From Petrolisthes cinctipes (lineage: Eukaryota; Arthropoda; Malacostraca; Decapoda; Porcellanidae): a DNA stretch of 64,000 bases. Every line of letters starts with the position of its first letter. The stretch's first letter is position 1. This document shows, in pieces, positions 1 through 13,676 of the stretch. Under the pieces are notes generated by a model. It was not told where the DNA came from and searched no databases. It saw nothing but the letters and a program-made list of their open reading frames with translations. A program made the position numbers and the translations under genes. Location of the stretch: positions 992,001-1,056,000 of the forward strand of contig JAWQEG010000516.1 in the NCBI GenBank assembly GCA_033782935.1, written 5' to 3'.

Positions 1-466
1 CTATATCCCAAATTCAGGTTCAAAACACTCGAAAATTCGATATTTTTGGGTCCCAGAAGCAATCTGTACATTCCTACTTCTTGCTAGAATGTTTTCAAGA
101 TACAGACCCAAAACATGCTCAAAATCGATATTTTAGGTGCAAAAAGTCGAAATGTGCATGCATCTTCTGTACCCGTTTATATCTCAAATTCAGGCTCAAA
201 AAACCCGAAAATTCGATATTTTTGGGTCCCCGAAGCAATCTGTACATGCATACTCCGTGTTAGAGTATTTTCAAAATACAGGCCCAAAACATACTCAAAA
301 TCGATATTTTAGGTGCCCAAAGTCGATATGTGCATGCATCTTCTGTACCCGTTTATATCTCAAATTCAGGCTCAAAACACCCGAAAAGTCGATATTTTGG
401 GGTCCCAGAAGCGATCTGTACATGCCTACTCAGTGTTAATGTATTTTCAAAATATAGGCCCAAAAC
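1..466. repeat. Satellite monomers preceding block O
   Basis: About 2.6 monomers. The first ~270 bp closely match about 1056-1325 (six monomers downstream), including the ACTTCTTGCTAGAATG end and the GCAAAAAGTCGAAATGTGC subtype. From about 313 the sequence matches 3653 onward, 3340 bp away. It is the truncated end of a further block of the same type as O/P/Q, cut by the window edge. Confidence 0.75.
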
Positions 467-3400
467 ATGCTGAAAATCTTTATTTTAGGTGCCCAAAGTC
501 AATATGTGTATGCATCTTCTGTACCCGTCTATATCCCTAATTCAGGTTCAAAACACCAGAAAATTCGATATTTTTGGGTCCCAGAAGCGATCTGTACATG
601 CCTACTCCTTTGTAGAATGTTTTCAAGATACAGACCCAAAACATGCTTAAAATCGATATTTTAGGTGCCCAAAGTCAATATGTGCATGCATCCTCTGTAC
701 CCGGTTATATCCCAAATTCTGGCTCAAAACCCTCGAAAATTCGATATTTTTGGGTCCCAGAAGCAATCTGTACATGTCTACTCAGTGCTAGAATATTTTC
801 AAAATATACGCCCAAAACATACTAAAAATCGATATTTTGGGTGCCAAAGTCGATATGTGCATGCATCTTCTGTACCCGTTTATATCTCAAATTCAGGCTC
901 AAAACACCCAAAAATTCGATATTTTTGGGTCCCAACAGCAATGTGTACATGCATACTCCGTGTTAGAGTAATTTCAAAATACAGACCTAAAACATGCAGA
1001 AAATCGATATTTTAGCTGCCCAAAGTCAATATGTGTATGGATCTTCTGTACCCGTCTATATCCCAAATTCAGGTTCAAAACACTCGAAAATTCGATATTT
1101 TTGGGTCCCAGAAGCAATCTGTACATGCCTACTTCTTGCTAGAATGTTTTCAAGATACAGACCCAAAACATGCTCAAAATCGATATTTTAGGTGCAAAAA
1201 GTCGAAATGTGCATGCATCTTCTGTACCCGTTTATATCTCAAATTCAGGCTCAAAAAACCCGAAAATTCGATATTTTTGGGTCCCCGAAGCAATCTGTAC
1301 ATGCATACTCCGTGTTAGAGTATTTTCAAAATACAAACCTAAAACATGCAGAAAATCGATATTTTAGCTGCCCAAAGTCAATATGTGTATGGATCTTCTG
1401 TACCCGTCTATATCCCAAATTTTGGTTCAAAACGCTAGAAAATTCGATATTTTTGGGTCCCAGAAGCAATCTGTACATGCCTACTTCTTGCTAGAATGTT
1501 TTCAAGATACAGACCCAAAACATGCTCAAAATCGATATTTTAGGTGCAAAAAGTCGAAATGTGCATGCATCTTCCGTACTCGTTTATATCTCAAATTCAG
1601 GCTCAAAACACCCGAAAATTCGATATTTTTGGATCCCCGAAGCGATCTGTACATGCCTACACCGTGTTAGAGTATTTTCAAAATACAGGCCCAAAACATG
1701 CTCTAAATCGATATTTTTGGTGCAAAAAGTCGATATGTGCAAGCATCTTCGGTATCCGTCTATATCCCAAATTCAGGTTCAAAACACCCGAAAATTCGAT
1801 AATTTTGGGTCCCAGAAGCGATCTGTACATGCCTACTCCTTGCTAAAAAAATTTCAAGATACAGACCCAAAACATGCTCAAAATCGATATTTTAGGTGCA
1901 AAAAGTCGATATGTGCATGCATCCTCTGTACCCGGTTATATCCCAATTTCTGGCTCAAAACACCCGAAAATTCGATATTTTTGGGTCCCAGAAGCGATCT
2001 GTACATGCCTACTCAGTGCTAGAATATTTTCAAATTATACGCCCAAAACATACTAAAAATCGATATTTTGGGTGCCAAAGTCGATATGTGCATGCATCTT
2101 CTGTACCTGTTCATATCTGAAATTCAGGCACAGAACACCCGAAAAATCGATTTATTTGGGTCCCAGAAGCGATCTGTACGTGTCTACTCCGTTTTAGAGT
2201 ATTTTAAAAATACAGGCTCAAAACATGCTCAAAATCGATATTTTGGGTGCCCAAAGTCGATATGTGCATGCATCTTCTGTACCCGTTTATATCTCAAATT
2301 CAGACTCAAAACACCCGAATATTCGATATTTTTGGGTCCCAAAAGCCATCTGTACATGCATACTCCGTGTTAGAGTATTTTTAAAATACTGGCCTAAAAC
2401 ATGCTGTAAATCGATATTTTAGGTGTCCAAAGTCGATATGTGCATGCATCTTCTGTACCCGTTCATATCTCAAATTCAGGCTCAAAACACCCAAAAAATC
2501 GATATTTTTGTGTCCCAGAAGCGATTTGTACATGTCTACACCGTGCTATAATATTTTCAAAATGCAGGCCCAAAACATGCTCAAAATCGATATTTTAGGT
2601 GCCCAAAGTCGATATGTGCATGCATCTTCTGTATCCGTTCATATCTCAAATTCAGGCTCAGAACACCCTAAAATTCGATTTATTTGGGTTCCAGAAGCGA
2701 TCTGTACCTGCATACTCCGTGTTAGAGTGTTTTTAAAATACAGGCACAAAACATGCTGAAAATCGATATTTTATGTGCCCAAAGTCAATATGTGTATGCA
2801 TCTTCTGTACCCGTGTATATCCCTAATTCTGGTTCAAAACACCAGAAAATTCGATATTTTTGGGTCCCAGAAGCGATCTGTACATGCCTACTCCTTGCTA
2901 GAATGTTTTTAAGATACAGACCCAAAACATGCTCAAAATCGATATTTTAAGTTCAAAAAGTCGATATGTTCATGCATCTTCTGTACCCGTTTATATCTCA
3001 AATTCAGGCTCAAAACTCTGAAAATTCGATATTTTTGGGTTCTTTAAGCGATCTGCACATGCCTACTCAGTGCTAGAATGTTTTCAAGATACAGACCCAA
3101 AACATGCTATAAATCGATATTTTAGGTGTGAAAAGTCGATATGTGCATACATCTTCTGTACCCGTTTATATCCCAAATTCTGGCACAAAACCCCCGAAAA
3201 TTCGATATTTTTGGGTCCCAGAAGCGATCTGTACATGCCTACTCAGTGCTAGAATATTTTCAAAATATACGCCCAAAACATACTAAAAATCGATATTTTG
3301 GGTGACAAAGTCGATATGTGAATGCATCTTCTGTACCCGTTTATATCTCAAATTCAGGCTCAAAACACCCAAAAAATCGATATTTTTGTGTCCCAGAAGC

Positions 3401-3806
3401 GATTTGTACATGTCTACACCGTGCTATAGTATTTTCAAAATACAGGCCCAAAACATGCTCAAAACCGATATTTTAGGTGCCCAAAGTCGATATGTTCATG
3501 CATCTTCTGTATCCGTTCATATCTCAAATTCAGGCTCAGAACACCCTAAAATTCGATTTATTTGGGTTCCAGAAGCGATCTGTACGTGTCTACTCAGTGT
3601 TAGAGTATTTTAAAAATACAGGCCCAAAACATGCTCAAAATCGATATTTTGGGTGCCCAAAGTCGATATGTGCATGCATCTTTTGTACCCGTTTATATCT
3701 CAAATTCATACTCAAAACACCCGAAAAGTCGATATTTTGGGGTCCCAGAAGCGATCTGTACATGCCTACTCAGTGTTAATGTATTTTCAAAATATAGGCC
3801 CAAAAC
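467..3806. repeat. Large repeat block O (19 monomers, 3340 bp)
   Basis: Block O starts with the subtype carrying AATCTTTATTTTAGG and GTCAATATGTGTATGC, which also opens blocks P (3807) and Q (9259). Up to about 2950 it matches P at a shift of 3340-3341 bp, monomer for monomer. After that it loses part of the P series and rejoins it at a shift of 3869 bp (3302 matches 7171, 3477 matches 7346, 3631 matches 7500). So O is a shortened relative of P that lacks several internal monomers, including the X segment. The block boundaries are a choice of register. Confidence 0.75.
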
Positions 3807-5293
3807 ATGCTGAAAATCTTTATTTTAGGTGCCCAAAGTCAATATGTGTATGCATCTTCTGTACCCGTCTATATCCCTAATTCAGGTTCAAAACACCAGA
3901 AAATTCGGTATTTTTGGGTTCCAGAAGCGATCTGTACATGCCTCATCCTTTGTAGAATGTTTTCAAGATACAGACCCAAAACATGCTTAAAATCGATATT
4001 TTAGGTGCAAAAAGTCGATATGTGCATGCATCCTCTGTTCCCGGTTATATCCCAAATTCTGGCTCAAAACCCCCGAAAATTCGATATTTTTGGGTCCCAG
4101 AAGCAATCTGTACATGTCTACTCAGTGCTAGAATATTTTCAAAATATACGCCCAAAACATACTAAAAATCGATATTTTGGGTGCCAAAGTCGATATGTGC
4201 ATGCATCTTCTGTACCCGTTTATATCTCAAATTCAGGCTCAAAACACCCAAAAAATCGATATTTTTGTGTCCCAACAGCAATGTGTACATGCATACTCCG
4301 TGTTAGAGTAATTTCAAAATACAGACCTAAAACATGCAGAAAATCGATATTTTAGCTGCCCAAAGTCAATATGTGTATGGATCTTCTGTACCCGTCTATA
4401 TCCCAAATTCAGGTTCAAAACACTCGAAAATTCGATATTTTTGGGTCCCAGAAGCAATCTGTACATGCCTACTTCTTGCTAGAATGTTTTCAAGATACAG
4501 ACCCAAAACATGCTCAAAATCGATATTTTAGGTGCAAAAAGTCGAAATGTGCATGCATCTTCTGTACCCGTTTATATCTCAAATTCAGGCTCAAAAATCC
4601 CGAAAATTCGATATTTTTGGGTCCCCGAAGCAATCTGTACATGCATACTCCGTGTTAGAGTATTTTCAAAATACAAACCTAAAACATGCAGAAAATCGAT
4701 ATTTTAGCTGCCCAAAGTCAATATGTGTATGGATCTTCTGTACCCGTCTATATCCCAAATTCAGTTTCAAAACACTAGAAAATTCGATATTTTTGGGTCC
4801 CAGAAGCAATCTGTACATGCCTACTTCTTGCTAGAATGTTTTCAAGATACAGACCCAAAACATGCTCAAAATCGATATTTTAGGTGCAAAAAGTCGAAAT
4901 GTGCATGCATCTTCTGTACTCATTTATATCTCAAATTCAGGCTCAAAACACCCGAAAATTCGATATTTTTGGGTCCCCGAAGCGATCTGTACATGCCTAC
5001 ACCGTGTTAGAGTATTTTCAAATTACAGGCCCAAAACATGCTCTAAATCGATATTTTAGTTGCAAAAAGTCGATATGTGCAAGCATCTTCGGTATCCGTC
5101 TATATCCCAAATTCAGGTTCAAAACACCCGAAAATTCGATAATTTTGGGTCCCAGAAGCGATCTGTACATGCCTACTCCTTGCTAAAAAAATTTCAAGAT
5201 ACAGACCCAAAACATGCTCAAAATCGATATTTTAGGTGCAAAAAGTCGATATGTGCATGCATCCTCTGTACCCGGTTATATCCCAATTTCTGG

Positions 5294-5308
5294 CTCAAAA
5301 CACCCGAA
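5294..5308. other. Chimeric-monomer junction, two-monomer deletion in block P
   Basis: The shared 15-mer CTCAAAACACCCGAA separates two subtypes. To its left the sequence follows the monomer at about 10,666-10,755 of block Q (TCCCAATTTCTGG). To its right it follows the monomer at about 11,100 (TATTCGATAT, then GTCCCAAAAGCCATCTG). The shift between blocks changes here from 5452 to 5803 bp, that is by 351 bp or two monomers. This fits an unequal crossover within the shared 15-mer. Confidence 0.8.
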
Positions 5309-6642
5309 TATTCGATATTTTTGGGTCCCAAAAGCCATCTGTACATGCATACTCCGTGTTAGAGTATTTTTAAAATACAGGCCTAAAACATGCTGTAAAT
5401 CGATATTTTGGGTGCCCAAAGTCGATATGTGCATGCATCTTCTGTACCCGTTCAAATCTCAAATTCAGGCTCAGAACACCCGAAAAATCGATTTATTTGG
5501 GTCCCAGAAGCGATCTGTACGTGTCTACTCCGTTTTAGAGTATTTTAAAAATACAGGCTCAAAACATGCTCAAAATCGATATTTTGGGTGCCCAAAGTCG
5601 ATATGTGCATGCATCTTCTGTACCCGTTTATATCTCAAATTCAGACTCAAAACACCCGAATATTCGATATTTTTGGGTCCCAAAAGCCATCTGTACATGC
5701 ATACTCCGTGTTAGAGTATTTTTAAAATACAGGCCTAAAACATGCTGTAAATCGATATTTTAGGTGCCCAAAGTCGATATGTGCATGCATCTTCTGTACC
5801 CGTTTATATCTCAAATTCAGGCTCAAAACACCCAAAAAATCGATATTTTTGTGTCCCAGAAGCGATTTGCACATGTCTACACCGTGCTATAATATTTTCA
5901 AAATGCAGGCCCAAAACATGCTCAAAATCGATATTTTAGGTGCCCAAAGTCGATATGTGCATGCATCTTCTGTATCCGTTCATATCTGAAATTCAGGCTC
6001 AGAACACCCTAAAATTCGATTTATTTGGGTTCCAGAAGCGATCTGTACCTGCATACTCCGTGTTAGAGTGTTTTTAAAATACAGGCCCAAAACATGCTGA
6101 AAATCGATATTTTATGTGCCCAAAGTCAATATGTGTATGCATCTTCTGTACCCGTGTATATCCCTAATTCTGGTTCAAAACACCAGAAAATTCGATATTT
6201 TTGGGTCCCAGAAGCGATCTGTACATGCCTACTCCTTGCTAGAATGTTTTTAAGATACAGACCCAAAACATGCTCAAAATCGATATTTTAAGTGCAAAAA
6301 GTCGATATGTTCATGCATATTCTGTACCCGTTTATATCTCAAATTCAGGCTCAAAACTCCGAAAATTCGATATTTTTGGGTTCCTTAAGCGATCTGCACA
6401 TGCCTACTCAGTGCTAGAATGTTTTTAAAATACATGCTTAAAACATGCTATAAATCGATATTTTAGGTGTGAAAAGTCGATATGTGCATGCATCTTCTGT
6501 ACCCGTTTATATCTGAAATTCAGGCTCAAAACACCCAAAAAATCAATATTTTTGTGTCCCAGAAGCGATCTGTACATGCATACTCCGTGTTAGAGTATTT
6601 TCAAAATACAGGCCCAAAACATACTCAAAATCGATATTTTAA

Positions 6643-7873
6643 ATGCCCAAAGTCGATATGTGCATGCATCTTCTGTACCCGTTTATATCTCAAATTCAGG
6701 CTCAAAACACCCGAAAAGTCGATATTTTTGGGTCCCAGAAGCGGTCTGTACATGCCAACTCCGTGTTAATGTATTTTCGAAATACAGGCCCAAAACATGC
6801 AGAAAATCTATATTTTAGGTGCCCAAAGTCAATATGTGTATGCATCTTCTGTACCCGTCTATATCCCTAATTCAGGTTCAAAACACCAGAAAATTCGGTA
6901 TTTTTGGGTCCCAGAAGCGATCTGTACATGCCTACTCCTTTGTAGAATGTTTTCAAGATACAGACCCAAAACATGCTTAAAATCGATATTTTAGGTGCGA
7001 AAAGTCGATATGTGCATGCATCCTCTGTACCCGGTTATATCCCAAATTCTGGCTCAAAACCCCCGAAAATTCGATAATTTTGGGTCCCAGAAGCGATCTG
7101 TACATGCCTACTCAGTGCTAGAATATTTTCAAAATATACGCCCAAAACATACTAAAAATCGATATTTTGGGTGCCAAAGTCCATATGTGCATGCATCTTC
7201 TGTACCCGTTTATATCTCAAATTCAGGCTCAAAACACCCAAAAAATCGATATTTTTGTGTCCCAGAAGCGATCTGTACATGTCTACACCGTGCTATAGTA
7301 TTTTCAAAATACAGGCCCAAAACATGCTCAAAACCGATATTTTAGGTGCCCAAAGTCGATATGTGCATGCATCTTCTGTATCCGTTCATATCTCAAATTC
7401 AGGCTCAGAACACCCTAAAATTCGATTTATTTGGGTTCCAGAAGCGATCTGTACGTGTCTACTCAGTGTTAGAGTATTTTAAAAATACAGGCCCAAAACA
7501 TGCTCAAAATCGATATTTTGGGTGCCCAAAGTCGATATGTGCATGCATCTTCTGTACCCGTTTATATCTCAAATTCAGACTCAAAACACCCGAATATTCG
7601 ATATTTTTGGGTCCCAAAAGCCATCTGTACATGCATACTCCGTGTCAGAGTATTTTTAAAATATAGGCCTAAAACATGCTGTAAATCGATATTTTTGCTG
7701 CCCAAAGTCAATATGTGTATGCATCTTCTGTACCCGTCTATATCCCAAATTCAGGTTCAAAACACTCGAAAATTCGATATTTTTGAGTCCCAGAAGCAAT
7801 CTGTACATGCCTTCTTCTTGCTAGAAAGTTTTCATGATACAGACCCAAAACATGCTCAAAATCGATATTTTAG
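6643..7873. repeat. 7-mer HOR unit, single copy in block P (1231 bp)
   Basis: Seven monomers in the same subtype order as the multicopy 7-mer at 15-22 kb: a CGAAAAGTCG subtype; the GTCAATATGTGTATGC subtype; the CCTCTGTACCCGG subtype; a GGGTGCCAAAGTCCATATG subtype; the TATCCGTTCATATC / CGATTTATTTGGG subtype; a GAATATTCGATATT subtype; and an AGAAAGTTTTCATGATAC subtype. The first monomer has CCCGTTTATATC where the amplified copies have CAAGTTTATATC, so this is probably closer to a progenitor. Confidence 0.8.
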
Positions 7874-9104
7874 GTGCAAAAAGTCGATATGTGCATGCAT
7901 CTTCTGTACCCGTTTATATCTCAAATTCAGGCTCAAAACACCCAAAAAATCGATATTTTTGTGTCCCAGAAGCGATCTGTACGTGTCTACTCAGTGTTAG
8001 AGTATTTTAAAAATTCAGGCCCAAAACATGCTCAAAATCGATATTTTGGGTGCTCAAAGTCTAAATGTGCATGCATCTTCTGTACCTGTTTATATCTCAA
8101 ATTCAGGCTCAAAACACCCGAAAATTCAATGTTTTTGGGTCCCAGAAGCTACCTGTACATGCCTACTCCTTCGTAGAATGTTTTCAAGATACAGACCCAA
8201 AACATGCTTAGAATCGATATTTTAGGTGCAAAAAGTCGATATTTGCATGCATCCTCTGTACCCGGTTATATCCCAAATTCTGGCTCAAAACACCCGAAAA
8301 TTCGATATTTTAGTGTCCCAGAAACGATCTGTACATGCTTACTCAGTGCTAGAATATTTTAAAATTATACGCCCAAAACATACTAAAAATCGATATTTTG
8401 GGTGCCAAAGTCGATATGTGCATGCATCTTCTGTACCCGTTTATATCTCAAATTCAGGCTCAAAACACCCAAAAAATCGATATTTTTGTGTCCCAGAAGC
8501 GATCTGTACATGTCTACACCGTGCTATAATATTTTCAAAATATAGGCCCAAAACATGCTCAAAATCGATATTTTAGGTGCCCAAAGTAAAATATGTGCAT
8601 GCATCTTCTGTATCCGTTCATATCTCAAATTCAGGCTCAGAACACCATAAAATTCGATTTATTTGGGTTCCAGAAGCGATCTGTACGTGCATACTCCGTG
8701 TTAGAGTGTTTTTAAAATACAGGCTCAAAACATGCTGAAAATCGATATTTTATGTGCCCAAAGTCAATATGTGTATGCATCTTCTGTACCCGTGTATATC
8801 CCTAATTCTGGTTCAAAACACCAGAAAATTCGATATTTTTGGGTCCCAGAAGCGATCTGTACATGCCTACTCCTTGCTAGAATGTTTTTAAGATACAGAC
8901 CCAAAACATGTTAAAAATCGATATTTTAAGTGCAAAAAGTCGATATGTGCATGCATCTTCTGTACCCGTTTATATCTCAAATTCAGGCTCAAAACTCCGA
9001 AAATTCGATACTTTTGGGTTCCTTAAGCGATCTGCACATGCCTACTCAGTGTTAGAGTATTTTCAAAATACAGGCCCAAAACATACTCAAAATCGATATT
9101 TTAG
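7874..9104. repeat. Spacer segment X, short version (7 monomers)
   Basis: This segment follows the 7-mer and recurs after each other 7-mer block. Marker subtypes are GGGTGCTCAAAGTCTAAATG, the GTTTTTAAGATACAG end, and GATACTTTTGGGTTCCTTAAGC. It has 7 monomers here, 8 at 13677 and 9 at 22470 and 26513. The missing monomers are accounted for by chimeric joins, including the one at about 9050. Confidence 0.75.
9048..9051. other. Chimeric-monomer junction, one-monomer deletion in block P
   Basis: Left of this point the sequence matches block Q at about 14,845, with CCTTAAGCGATCTGCACATG and CCTACTCAGTG. Right of it the sequence matches Q one monomer later, with TTAGAGTATTTTCAAAATAC. The shift goes from 5803 to 5979 bp, one monomer. 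The crossover lies in a few shared bases (GTG). Confidence 0.7.
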
Positions 9105-12100
9105 GTGCCCAAAGTCGATATGTGCATGCATCTTCTGTACAAGTTTATATCTCAAATTCAGGCTCAAAACACCCGAAAAGTCGATATTTTTGGGTCCCAG
9201 AAGCGATCTCTACATGCCAACTCCGTGTTAATGTATTTTCAAAATACAGGCCCAAAACATGCTGAAAATCTATATTTTAGGTGCCCAAAGTCAATATGTG
9301 TATGCATCTTCTGTACCCGTCTATATCCCTAATTCAGGTTCAAAACACCAGAAAATTCGGTATTTTTGGGTCCCAGAAGCGATCTGTACATGCCTCCTCC
9401 TTTGTAGAATGTTTTCAAGATACAGACCCAAAACATGCTTAAAATCGATATTTTAGGTGCAAAAAGTCGATATGTGCATGCATCCTCTGTACCCGGTTAT
9501 ATCCCAAATTCTGGCTCAAAACCCCCGAAAATTCGATATTTTTGGGTCCCAGAAGCAATCTGTACATGTCTACTCAGTGCTAGAATATTTTCAAAATATA
9601 CGCCCAAAACATACTAAAAATCGATATTTTGGGTGCCAAAGTCGATATGTGCATGCATCTTCTGTACCCGTTTATATCTCAAATTCAGGCTCAAAACACC
9701 CAAAAAATCGATATTTTTGTGTCCCAACAGCAATGTGTACATGCATACTCCGTGTTAGAGTAATTTCAAAATACAGACCTAAAACATGCAGAAAATCGAT
9801 ATTTTAGCTGCCCAAAGTCAATATGTGTATGGATCTTCTGTACCCGTCTATATCCCAAATTCAGGTTCAAAACACTCGAAAATTCGATATTTTTGGGTCC
9901 CAGAAGCAATCTGTACATGCCTACTTCTTGCTAGAATGTTTTCAAGATACAGACCCAAAACATGCTCAAAATCGATATTTTAGGTGCAAAAAGTCGAAAT
10001 GTGCATGCATCTTCTGTACCCGTTTATATCTCAAATTCAGGCTCAAAAATCCCGAAAATTCGATATTTTTGGGTCCCCGAAGCAATCTGTACATGCATAC
10101 TCCGTGTTAGAGTATTTTCAAAATACAAACCTAAAACATGCAGAAAATCGATATTTTAGCTGCCCAAAGTCAATATGTGTATGGATCTTCTGTACCCGTC
10201 TATATCCCAAATTCAGTTTCAAAACACTAGAAAATTCGATATTTTTGGGTCCCAGAAGCAATCTGTACATGCCTACTTCTTGCTAGAATGTTTTCAAGAT
10301 ACAGACCCAAAACATGCTCAAAATCGATATTTTAGGTGCAAAAAGTCGAAATGTGCATGCATCTTCTGTACTCATTTATATCTCAAATTCAGGCTCAAAA
10401 CACCCGAAAATTCGATATTTTTGGGTCCCCGAAGCGATCTGTACATGCCTACACCGTGTTAGAGTATTTTCAAATTACAGGCCCAAAACATGCTCTAAAT
10501 CGATATTTTAGTTGCAAAAAGTCGATATGTGCAAGCATCTTCGGTATCCGTCTATATCCCAAATTCAGGTTCAAAACACCCGAAAATTCGATAATTTTGG
10601 GTCCCAGAAGCGATCTGTACATGCCTACTCCTTGCTAAAAAAATTTCAAGATACAGACCCAAAACATGCTCAAAATCGATATTTTAGGTGCAAAAAGTCG
10701 ATATGTGCATGCATCCTCTGTACCCGGTTATATCCCAATTTCTGGCTCAAAACACCCGAAAATTCGATATTTTTGGGTCCCAGAAGCGATCTGTACATGC
10801 CTACTCAGTGCTAGAATATTTTCAAATTATACGCCCAAATCATACTAAAAATCGATATTTTGGGTGCCAAAGTCGATATGTGCATGCATCTTCTGTACCT
10901 GTTCATATCTGAAATTCAGGCACAGAACAACCGAAAATTCGATTTATTTGGGTCCCAGAAGCGATCTGTACGTGTCTACTCCGTTTTAGAGTATTTTAAA
11001 AATACCGGCTCAAAACATGCTCAAAATCGATATTTTGGGTGCCCAAAGTCGATATGTGCATGCATCTTCTGTACCCGTTTATATCTCAAATTCAGACTCA
11101 AAACACCCGAATATTCGATATTTTTGGGTCCCAAAAGCCATCTGTACATGCATACTCCGTGTTAGAGTATTTTTAAAATACAGGCCTAAAACATGCTGTA
11201 AATCGATATTTTGGGTGCCCAAAGTCGATATGTGCATGCATCTTCTGTACCCGTTCAAATCTCAAATTCAGGCTCAGAACACCCGAAAAATCGATTTATT
11301 TGGGTCCCAGAAGCGATCTGTACGTGTCTACTCCGTTTTAGAGTATTTTAAAAATACAGGCTCAAAACATGCTCAAAATCGATATTTTGGGTGCCCAAAG
11401 TCGATATGTGCATGCATCTTCTGTACCCGTTTATATCTCAAATTCAGACTCAAAACACCCGAATATTCGATATTTTTGGGTCCCAAAAGCCATCTGTACA
11501 TGCATACTCCGTGTTAGAGTATTTTTAAAATACAGGCCTAAAACATGCTGTAAATCGATATTTTAGGTGCCCAAAGTCGATATGTGCATGCATCTTCTGT
11601 ACCCGTTTATATCTCAAATTCAGGCTCAAAACACCCAAAAAATCGATATTTTTGTGTCCCAGAAGCGATTTGCACATGTCTACACCGTGCTATAATATTT
11701 TCAAAATGCAGGCCCAAAACATGCTCAAAATCGATATTTTAGGTGCCCAAAGTCGATATGTGCATGCATCTTCTGTATCCGTTCATATCTGAAATTCAGG
11801 CTCAGAACACCCTAAAATTCGATTTATTTGGGTTCCAGAAGCGATCTGTACCTGCATACTCCGTGTTAGAGTGTTTTTAAAATACAGGCCCAAAACATGC
11901 TGAAAATCGATATTTTATGTGCCCAAAGTCAATATGTGTATGCATCTTCTGTACCCGTGTATATCCCTAATTCTGGTTCAAAACACCAGAAAATTCGATA
12001 TTTTTGGGTCCCAGAAGCGATCTGTACATGCCTACTCCTTGCTAGAATGTTTTTAAGATACAGACCCAAAACATGCTCAAAATCGATATTTTAAGTGCAA

Positions 12101-12445
12101 AAAGTCGATATGTTCATGCATATTCTGTACCCGTTTATATCTCAAATTCAGGCTCAAAACTCCGAAAATTCGATATTTTTGGGTTCCTTAAGCGATCTGC
12201 ACATGCCTACTCAGTGCTAGAATGTTTTTAAAATACATGCTTAAAACATGCTATAAATCGATATTTTAGGTGTGAAAAGTCGATATGTGCATGCATCTTC
12301 TGTACCCGTTTATATCTGAAATTCAGGCTCAAAACACCCAAAAAATCAATATTTTTGTGTCCCAGAAGCGATCTGTACATGCATACTCCGTGTTAGAGTA
12401 TTTTCAAAATACAGGCCCAAAACATACTCAAAATCGATATTTTAA

Positions 12446-13676
12446 ATGCCCAAAGTCGATATGTGCATGCATCTTCTGTACCCGTTTATATCTCAAATTC
12501 AGGCTCAAAACACCTGAAAAGTCGATATTTTTGGGTCCCAGAAGCGGTCTGTACATGCCAACTCCGTGTTAATGTATTTTCGAAATACAGGCCCAAAACA
12601 TGCAGAAAATCTATATTTTAGGTGCCCAAAGTCAATATGTGTATGCATCTTCTGTAACCGTCTATATCCCTAATTCAGGTTCAAAACACCAGAAAATTCG
12701 GTATTTTTGGGTCCCAGAAGCGATCTGTACATGCCTACTCCTTTGTAGAATGTTTTCAAGATACAGACCCAAAACATGCTTAAAATCGATATTTTAGGTG
12801 CGAAAAGTCGATATGTGCATGCATCCTCTGTACCCGGTTATATCCCAAATTCTGGCTCAAAACCCCCGAAAATTCGATAATTTTGGGTCCCAGAAGCGAT
12901 CTGTACATGCCTACTCAGTGCTAGAATATTTTCAAAATATACGCCCAAAACATACTAAAAATCGATATTTTGGGTGCCAAAGTCCATATGTGCATGCATC
13001 TTCTGTACCCGTTTATATCTCAAATTCAGGCTCAAAACACCCAAAAAATCGATATTTTTGTGTCCCAGAAGCGATCTGTACATGTCTACACCGTGCTATA
13101 GTATTTTCAAAATACAGGCCCAAAACATGCTCAAAACCGATATTTTAGGTGCCCAAAGTCGATATGTGCATGCATCTTCTGTATCCGTTCATATCTCAAA
13201 TTCAGGCTCAGAACACCCTAAAATTCGATTTATTTGGGTTCCAGAAGCGATCTGTACGTGTCTACTCAGTGTTAGAGTATTTTAAAAATACAGGCCCAAA
13301 ACATGCTCAAAATCGATATTTTGGGTGCCCAAAGTCGATATGTGCATGCATCTTCTGTACCCGTTTATATCTCAAATTCAGACTCAAAACACCCGAATAT
13401 TCGATATTTTTGGGTCCCAAAAGCCATCTGTACATGCATACTCCGTGTCAGAGTATTTTTAAAATATAGGCCTAAAACATGCTGTAAATCGATATTTTTG
13501 CTGCCCAAAGTCAATATGTGTATGCATCTTCTGTACCCGTCTATATCCCAAATTCAGGTTCAAAACACTCGAAAATTCGATATTTTTGAGTCCCAGAAGC
13601 AATCTGTACATGCCTTCTTCTTGCTAGAAAGTTTTCATGATACAGACCCAAAACATGCTCAAAATCGATATTTTAG
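12446..13676. repeat. 7-mer HOR unit, single copy in block Q (1231 bp)
   Basis: The counterpart of 6643-7873 at a shift of 5803 bp, in the same seven-subtype order. It has its own small changes, for example CACCTGAAAAGTCG and CTGTAACCGTC. It is followed by segment X. Confidence 0.8.

Larger units (their letters stand above)
3807..9258. repeat. Large repeat block P (31 monomers, 5452 bp)
   Basis: Block P is the first of two long tandem blocks. It matches Q at a shift of 5452 bp from 3807 to about 5300, at 5803 bp from about 5300 to 9048, and at 5979 bp from there to its end. The two changes of shift equal exactly two monomers and one monomer. Each is marked by a chimeric monomer (at 5294-5308 and about 9048-9051). 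Block P contains one 7-mer HOR unit (6643-7873) and a short version of segment X (7874-9104). Confidence 0.8.

Noticed and set aside
6643..9104. Adjacent 1231-bp segments (6643-7873 and 7874-9104) as two tandem 7-mer copies
   Set aside because: The lengths are equal because both hold seven monomers, but the subtype order differs. The second is a short version of segment X. Likewise the 1231-bp spacings at 35378-36609 and 58777-60008 are seven monomers of other types.
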